Below, piece after piece: positions 58,189 to 64,000 of a stretch of DNA of 64,000 nt (positions within the stretch are counted from its first letter, which is position 1; the number at the start of each line of letters is the position of its first letter). The notes beneath the pieces are model-generated. The model searched no databases, had not been told where the DNA came from, and saw only the letters and a program-made list of their open reading frames with translations. Where the stretch lies: NCBI GenBank assembly GCA_900073065.1, contig FJOG01000017.1, positions 1,354,785-1,418,784 on the forward strand. Reading direction: 5' to 3'. This DNA comes from Phialocephala subalpina. Taxonomy: Eukaryota; Ascomycota; Leotiomycetes; Helotiales; Mollisiaceae. Position numbers and translations under genes: made by a program.

Positions 58189-59172
58189 TCACAAACCAGT
58201 GCCCACCTTCCCAACCTTCGGCAGCCCCTGACTCCCTCTACTCGAAAAGATCCCCATAATCCCAAAGCCCACATAAAATAGTGCCAACGGATACGCCACC
58301 AACCCTCTCATGCCCCTCATTCTTCCCACCGCACAGAACATAGCCGAACTAGAATACGTGCACCACACGATAGCCAGGCTCGTCAAGACGTATCCCAGCA
58401 TGCCATCCATAGGCAACACCACGCCTATCAAGCTCGTAAGAACTAATGGCAATAAACAATATCCCAACACCGACGCGCTTCTCGGGAATGTCAACGTCGA
58501 AGAGAGATGTGAAGAGGATGTAGGATGAGGAGAAGGAGCTCCAGATGGGTCTGCTGGGGGCGACATGAGGGAGAGGACCAGATGTAAGGCGACTGAGCCT
58601 AGGAGAGCGAGTCCGTAGATGTACCCGAAATGGAGACGCCCGGAGAATAAGAGGAATGTGCCGAAGAGGAGGAAGAAGAGTATTGGGCCGGCGAGGTCGG
58701 AGTCGTCCATTATGTGCTGATCGATGTGGGCTAGGGGGTTGAGGACTGCTAATGTCTGTTCGTTTTCGTTAGCTTCCTATTCTTCAAGTCCAGGGAATTA
58801 GAAATCAAGACTTCTAGAGACAGAGCTTACCTTAGCCTGTATATGCCTAAAGTTCACACCTAGCTCCTCCAACAACGGCGGCTCCCCGTCATACCCCTCC
58901 GTCCCAAACGCCGCCAACCACCCCGTCCTCAGTCCTCCCGCCTCACCCATCCTCCCACTAACTCCCGGTGCAGCCCCAAAACTCGCTCCATATCCACCTC
59001 CAACTCCATATCCGGGACTGCCCGCCGGTCCAGATCCATAATTGTAAGCTTGAGAAGGTGTTGCGTGGCCCGAGACGGGGTTTGGTGTATATGAGGATGG
59101 GTAGAATTGGAGGTTTTGCGCCCCGTATCCTCCTTGGTTTTGAGGTGGTTGTTGGGGGAAGAATTGTGCCAT
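58189..59172 (-). CDS. YIP1: Yip1-family Golgi/ER membrane protein
   Basis: Two exons, 59172-58831 and 58755-58189 (75-nt intron), give 302 residues. The cytosolic N-terminal third is rich in Gln, Gly, Tyr and Pro (PQNQGGYGAQNLQFYPSSYT) and ends with EPPLLEELGVNFRHIQAK, the conserved Yip1 motif before the membrane domain. After TLAVLNPLAHIDQHIMDDSD, also conserved, five hydrophobic helices follow: GPILFFLLFGTFLLFSG, GYIYGLALLGSVALHLVL, VLGYCLLPLVLTSLIGVV, GYVLTSLAIVWCTYSSS and AYPLALFYVGFGIMGIFS. Yip1 binds Rab GTPases (Ypt1/Ypt31 in yeast) and helps make COPII vesicles between ER and Golgi. The gene shares a short promoter region with PAM16. Confidence 0.95.
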
Positions 59173-59488
59173 AGTCGATGAAGCTGTGTTGGAATGAGAG
59201 GAAGGGAGGCGTAAAGAAGGTATGAGTGTAGAAATTGAGGATTCAAGGCAGTATTGGTGTTGGAGCTTTCTGTAAGGTGTTGTCTTGATGTGGTCGTGCT
59301 GGCCTCAATAATAAGGCGCTAAGATAATTTTAAGTTTGAGCGGAGAATCGTGGAGCCGATCCGGCAGAAATTCTGTTGGAAAATGAAAGATCCCGAAATC
59401 CTCATTCGACTCTGCTTTGTGTTCCGCTCGACCTTCAACGCCCAATTCTTGTCGCAACAGAATTGCTTGCTTCCCGTTTTCTCACACC
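59173..59488. promoter_or_regulatory. Shared divergent promoter of YIP1 and PAM16
   Basis: 316 bp separate the two start codons. AAT- and TTT-rich stretches near 59310-59335 could be core promoter sequence, but no specific site is claimed. Confidence 0.55.
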
Positions 59489-60003
59489 ATGGTATGCTCT
59501 CACTCTGCCGCATGGACAAACCTTAACGACCCACGCCTCGCGGACATCTAAGGTCTCCTACAAGATCTATGCTAACTCCATCTCAGGCGCATCGAATAAT
59601 AACCCAGGTGGTCATCACCGGATCTCGAGTCCTAGGCACCGCATTCCGAGAAGCATACAAACAAGCCTCCGCCAGCGCATCCTACGCCAAAGCCCAAGCC
59701 AAGAACAACCCAGGAGCCGCCAACACATTTGCCTCCCAAGGCCTAACACTCGAAGAAGCCTGCAAGATCCTCAACGTAAAACCACCACAAGGCGGAAAAG
59801 CGAACCTGGAAGACGTAACGTCGAGGTTCAAAAAGCTATTCGATGTCAATGATCCGAAGAAAGGGGGGAGTTTCTATCTTCAGAGTAAGGTGTTGCGGGC
59901 GAGGGAGAGGATAGAGGCGGAGGTTAGGTCAGCTGCAGAGAAGGTGGAAAGGGAAGCGGAGTTAAAGGAAGGGTGGAAGCCGAAGGTATTCAAGGACCGG
60001 TAG
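59489..60003 (+). CDS. PAM16: Pam16/Tim16, mitochondrial presequence translocase motor subunit
   Basis: The first exon contributes only the ATG (59489-59491). A 95-nt intron (GTATGC...TGCTAACTCCATCTCAG, 59492-59586) follows, and the second exon (59587-60003) supplies the other 138 residues. The protein starts MAHRIITQVVITGSRVLGTA, which matches Pam16 orthologues; starting instead at the ATG at 59569 would translate the branch site. The N-terminal hydrophobic segment anchors it to the TIM23 motor. The C-terminal J-like domain (LEDVTSRFKKLFDVNDPKKG then GSFYLQSKVLRARERIEAEV) lacks the HPD motif of true J proteins; DPK stands in its place, as is typical of Pam16, which pairs with Pam18 and restrains mtHsp70 stimulation. 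Expected on the matrix face of the inner mitochondrial membrane. Confidence 0.95.
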
Positions 60004-60501
60004 CCTTCGATCAATGAGTTGAGCTGATCTGGTCTTGAGACAGTGACCTAAGGGGGACGACGAATTGTATTTTTTTTGGGAGGATGAAAGTGCAGGACTT
60101 GGTTTTGACCGGTCTGAAATCGCCACTCTATGGCGATACGAGCACTTTTGGTGTGCAAATCTTCCCTCTGCTTCACACATAGCAAGGCGTTTCGGTATGT
60201 AATGTGTATTTGACGGGCATGGTTAGCATTTTCGGGACCTGGACCAGGTGATCTACCTTGTATAGTACGATATTAGAGAATGGAGACGATTGAAGATACC
60301 AATGACACGGTCCAGATACAAAAGGTTGTGATACGGGTGCTACAGAGGACTGAGGTGGAGATCATATTTGCCTCCATATCCGTGAGGCCTTCCCACGGAA
60401 AGATTTCAGCACTCGGAATCAATAGGAATCAAACCGTACAGGCACTGGACATCTGCATCGTATCCATATACGGCATCGAGTTCATCCTCTCAAACCGCTT
60501 T
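60004..60501. other. Convergent intergenic region
   Basis: About 500 bp between the 3' ends of PAM16 and the short-chain dehydrogenase gene; an ORF (60280-60705, plus) is the shadow of the latter's end and flank. Confidence 0.5.
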
Positions 60502-61686
60502 TCAGCAAGCACTGTACCCTCCATCAACGGCAATCGAAGCACCCGTCACAAAGCTAGCCTTATCACTCAACAAGAAGCTCGCCATATACGCCACCTCTTC
60601 CGGATGTCCCCACCTCGCCATCGGCGCTCTTCCACTCACCACATCGCCCTACCAAACATTAGCACATTTTCAACCGCTTTCCGATGCTCAAGAATACTTA
60701 CATGAGCACCCTTCCACAAATCTTCAGTCATACCAGTCTTTATCCATCCTGGGCAGATGCAGTTTATCCTGATACCATCTTTACCATAATCGAGAGCATC
60801 AGATCTACACAGTCCAAGGACTCCATGTTTAGCCATGATGTAGGGCGATATATTTGGGATAGCTCGATGGCTGGTCAGCGAGCCTAGGTTGACGATACTT
60901 CCTCGAGTTTTGAGGGGGAGTCCCGTGCTTGGTTCTTGTCAGCTCTCAATTCTCAATCACTCAACCTCCCTCGGACATTCCAAACCACTCAGTCTGAGAG
61001 GAGTAGAAGAAACTTGACAAAAAGTAAGAGGGAAAAACAAACCTAACGTCTCTAGCCTCCTGCCTCAGAAACTGCCTAATCTGCGCCCTCTCGCAGATCC
61101 AAACCCCCATCAAATTCAAACCCAACACCTTCTCCACATTATTCTTCTCTAACGCCGCTGTTCCCTTCCCCCTATCTGCCTTAGATCCCGAAATCCCAGC
61201 TGCGTTGACACATACATCTAGTCTCCCAAACTCTTTCACTGTCTTTTCAACCGCCGCATCAACCTCAGCCTCGGAACTACAGTCTATCACCATTTGCAGA
61301 ACCTTGACTGAGGACGAAGAGAGGGGCGAGAACGATGACGAAAGGCCATCAGCAGAGATGTCAAGGACGGCGATTTTGGTGATGCCGTCGAGGATGAGTT
61401 GTTTAGCTATTGCGAAGCCAATGCCTCCGGCCGCTCCTATTCAAAGGGTCAGGACATCTCTATGAAGAATTGAAAAAGGGTAAGTGATCTATACCCGTAA
61501 CGAAAGCAACCCTGAGACATGCAGCAGTTAGTGAGATGCAGCTAAAGATCTGAGAGCGGAAACTAACTGATCTGATGTAAAGGCTGACATCCTGATTGGT
61601 CTTTCACGATATACAACTTCTGTGGTTTCAGGCTTCTTCACGTCCGTGGGATCTTCTTTGCGTTCTTTCTGGAAAAGGCGCTTCAT
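60502..61686 (-). CDS. Short-chain dehydrogenase/reductase (classical SDR)
   Basis: Five exons fit exactly: 61686-61568, 61511-61495 (17 nt), 61436-61043, 60927-60702 and 60648-60502 (300 residues). The Rossmann glycine motif [11 protein letters not shown] spans the microexon junction. An acidic residue after beta-2 (AVLDIS) suggests NAD rather than [13 protein letters not shown] is the NAG-type motif. The catalytic Ser is in [10 protein letters not shown] and the Tyr/Lys pair in [21 protein letters not shown] and VDGGYSA complete the classical SDR pattern. The N-terminus ([20 protein letters not shown]) is basic with no clear targeting signal. The substrate is unknown; relatives reduce or oxidise a wide range of alcohols and ketones, and no biosynthetic cluster surrounds it here. 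Confidence 0.9.
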
Positions 61687-62007
61687 TCTTGTATGAATGA
61701 GTTGTCGTACAGTAAGTAGGTCGGGTCGTGGAATTACCCCGCGTTTTCGAAGAGTTCCCCCCCTTTCTAGCGAATGCGAGACCGAGGTCGATCGCCCCTC
61801 ACTTGCGTCGGTACTTCCACGTCACGAGATTACCACGAATTCAAACAAACTTGATGGTAAGTAGGACTTTATTTGAGTTCAGAATCAGCACTACAATTGA
61901 TATTCCCTTGTTCGGTGGGTACAATTGTACAGTTCGTCTCCTCTTCTCAAACACCCACATTCACACGCCTCCACCTCCATCTTCTCAACGACTCCGCAAT
62001 CCTTAAC
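61687..62007. other. Intergenic, SDR promoter side
   Basis: 321 bp between the SDR start and the 3' end of the Egh16-like gene. No further feature was seen. Confidence 0.45.
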
Positions 62008-62675
62008 TCATTTACAACCCCCATTCGCCCTCAAACTCCTCCTCACCTTCTTAGCAGCAACCTGCTGCACCAAAACCACACTCCCAAACGGCCCCGCCGG
62101 ATTCGCACACTTAACCGCACAAACCGCCGTCAACGCCCCAACAGTCCCCGTACACGTCGTCCCTGCCGGCAAACTCGCCACTAATGGAAAATCCGCATTC
62201 GCAGCAGTACTCTTTCCATTTGTTCCAGGAACGTTGGTCATGATAGTCATAGCTGCGAACGCTTTTCCAGAAGCGTCGGCGGACACGGAACAGGTCATTG
62301 GACCGGCGCCATCGGCGTTGATTTGGTGTAGGGTCATGGTGACGACTCCTGAGGCGGAGGATACTTGGGGGATTGTTGAGCCGGTGATTTTGAGTTGGGT
62401 TGCAAGGAGGGTGGCGGGGACGACGGCTCCTCCCTGGAGATGGGATGTTAGTTGAAGAGACTTTGAAGGGAAGAATAAGGAAGATTTACAGCACCGGTAG
62501 CTCCGAAGCCAGTTGTTGCTTTGAAGACAGTCACGTCTCCTTGGTTGTTGATACCGTTCGCTGCTACTCCGAGGCCGGTGCCATTTCCTCCCAGATCGCC
62601 GGTTGCGGTACTGATCAAGCAATGGGCAGATGCCAATGAAAAGAGGCCCGAGGCCGTGAAAGCAGAAAGTAACAT
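62008..62675 (-). CDS. Egh16-like secreted protein (GAS1/MAS3-type, appressorium-associated family)
   Basis: Two exons, 62675-62490 and 62433-62008 (56-nt intron), give 203 residues. A signal peptide (MLLSAFTASGLFSLASA) ends at A-H. The mature protein starts HCLISTATGDLGGNGTGLGV, which is conserved in the Egh16/Mas3 family of powdery mildews, Magnaporthe and other fungi, as are the blocks GGAVVPATLLATQLKITGS, MTLHQINADGAGPMTCSVSA and TCTGTVGALTAVCAVKCANP. Members are expressed in infection structures in several plant pathogens, and some affect penetration, but the molecular function is unknown and relatives also occur in non-pathogens. Here the C-terminus ends in a short basic tail (KKVRRSLRANGGCK). 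Cysteines of the mature part are probably paired. Confidence 0.9.
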
Positions 62676-63847
62676 AATGAAGTATTGAAAGGGTAAGAAA
62701 CAACCGTCCGGCGGAAGAAAAGGAGAAGAATCGAAGTAAAGAACGTGGATGAAAAGAGCGTAAATTTCCGACACGGGACACTTCCTGCTTGGAAGAGCAA
62801 GAGGAGAGATATACTTTCTCTTGGCCGCCTCCTGTGCTCGCGCGCCATCATTGACGTTACATAACAACCTCCTTCAAAGTGAGCACTTTAATGAGAAACT
62901 TGCCAAGACAGCAGGAAGAGACTACTATCTCCAATGTGACCAAAAACAAGCAATGCCACTATCGCGAAAATCAGGGGGTAGTAGGAGAACAGGCAGGAGG
63001 AAGAGAAACATGAGTTTCTCCCCAAGACGCAGCAACATCAAGCGCTTGCCAGGCTGCACAATTTTCATTAGCCATCCAATGCACTGGCTCTGGATGATAA
63101 GATCTGGATAAAAGCTCGTCAAACCCTCCCACCGTCTCAAGAATCCTCTCGCCAAGAATCCCCACATACCAACCAATCCCTCATCCAAAGCTTGATCGAC
63201 CCCAAGCCTTGGAATCTTCCGCATATGCAGGGCAATGTACCCGAACAGGAGGGGCGTGTGGGGTTTCATCCAGACTTTCGTCTGATAAGATTTCGTTACA
63301 TGAAGTTGAGAGTTGCAAGATGGTGCGAAAATCGTCTCATGTGCACGCGACGTTTGAGATGTCAGAAAGGGGAACCGAGGGGGGCGGGGTCGATCCTGAA
63401 CGTCATCGCCTTTTTTGATATTCGGGTATGATACGGAGAACGGAATGATACTGATAAATGCTGATAGAAATTTGCTTGTTCTAGAGTTGCGATCGTGAGA
63501 TGCTGGCATGCAAGTATAAATCCAATACAAATATTGAGAACTTCTCAGCTCCTACTGATTTGCATAATCGATCTCCTCGTTTGCACTTGCAACACCATTG
63601 GTAGCTAGAGGCGACTCGGATGGGAGAGGAGACTCGGATGGAAGAGGAAAGGAGTGGTAACTTAAGCAGGTGCGGAGAATCATCAACGTTAAGTGTGTGT
63701 GGTATAAGCTCACGCCAGTAACACCTAGAACTCCCAAATGCACCCTTTCTCCAATCTCGTGGACCCAACCATACACCCAATACCCAACTCCTCCTTCCCA
63801 GTGAACTCTATCGCTGGGATTCCTTGGCCTATACTCTAAATTAAGGA
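62676..63847 (-). other. Intergenic with coding-like minus-strand pieces
   Basis: Mostly 5' flank of the Egh16-like gene and 3' flank of the edge gene. Two minus-strand pieces look protein-like: KIPRLGVDQALDEGLVGMWG (frame of 63530-62925) and, after a frame change near 63135, ERILETVGGFDELLSRSYHP continuing with NENCAAWQALDVAASWGETH (62971). If an intron or frameshift joins them this is the end of a small gene; I cannot name a family. Another open stretch at 63851-63552 reads DRVHWEGGVGYWVYGWVHEI but may be chance. Confidence 0.3.
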
Positions 63848-64000
63848 TCACTCCAAACTCATTCTCAAATCATCGCCCCCAACCCCCCAGTCCTCCACCT
63901 TCGGCCTACTTGCAATACTAATATCATCATCACTCCCCCGACTACTATAAACACTCATGCGGCTATTGACACTCGTCTCCGTCCCTCTCCTCCTCAAATT
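63848..64000 (-). CDS. C-terminus of a gene continuing past the right edge
   Basis: A frame open from the window edge reads 50 residues and ends at TGA (63850-63848): basic RRRGTETSVNSRMSVYSSRG, then an acidic SDDDISIASRPKVEDWGVGG and the end DDLRMSLE. The Ser-rich, charged tail with short conserved-looking motifs is typical of the end of a signalling or trafficking protein, but 50 residues are too few to name it. The 5' part lies beyond 64000. Confidence 0.55.
   Translation of the reverse strand, partial: NLRRRGTETSVNSRMSVYSSRGSDDDISIASRPKVEDWGVGGDDLRMSLE

Noticed and set aside
59569..60003. PAM16 starting at ATG 59569
   Set aside because: The codons MLTPSQ correspond to the branch site and acceptor (TGCTAACTCCATCTCAG) of the intron; orthologues start MAHRI.

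Overview
The window is nuclear DNA of a filamentous ascomycete (Pezizomycotina; a leotiomycete would fit, but this is an inference from gene content). The signs are short introns (about 45-115 nt, mostly 47-60) with GTAAGT-like donors and CTAAC-like branch sites, conserved fungal single-copy genes, and fungal-specific families: HeLo-like/STAND N-terminal domains, Hsp70-like non-chaperone ATPase folds, Egh16-like secreted proteins and AA8 haem domains. No virus, prokaryotic element, rRNA or convincing tRNA was seen. Exon coordinates come from reading splice sites by eye and checking that phases add up.

Left part (0-18 kb), mostly housekeeping. A poorly resolved reading-frame mosaic lies at 1-1006. 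TOR kinase (9309-1857, minus) is divergent from RTF2 (9605-10558, plus) across 295 bp. RTF2 is convergent with the glucosidase II beta subunit (12768-10926, minus). Then comes a 1271-residue disordered conserved protein (17636-13821, minus). Upstream of it, 17.6-23.4 kb holds no gene I can support, and weak coding remnants follow up to 25.3 kb.

Accessory block A (25.7-29.6 kb): a minus-strand HeLo-like N-domain fused to an Hsp70-like ATPase domain. It carries an in-frame TGA, a frame offset and replaced nucleotide-binding motifs, so I call it a pseudogene.

Middle housekeeping block (30-42 kb): a BTB-like protein with a disordered N-terminus (30733-33098, plus), a multi-pass membrane protein (35905-34025, minus), an LRRC40-like leucine-rich-repeat protein (39540-36351, minus) and a coiled-coil protein (40656-42113, plus).

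Accessory block B (42-58 kb): a diverged tandem repeat upstream of a secreted AA8 haem protein (44574-45389), a small basic-protein locus, a secreted Hsp70-like protein (47491-49248), a 137-residue protein (49800-49339, minus), a PD-(D/E)XK nuclease-like gene (50963-53589), a truncated duplicate of the 137-residue gene's start and upstream region (about 53.65-54.18 kb), and a HeLo-like/ankyrin gene with two in-frame stops but splice phases that still add up (56179-54296, minus). The two HeLo-like genes both appear recently inactivated, which suggests turnover of NLR-like self/non-self recognition genes.

Right part (58-64 kb): YIP1 (59172-58189, minus) divergent from PAM16 (59489-60003, plus), a short-chain dehydrogenase (61686-60502, minus), an Egh16-like secreted protein (62675-62008, minus), and the C-terminus of a gene running off the right edge (64000-63848, minus).
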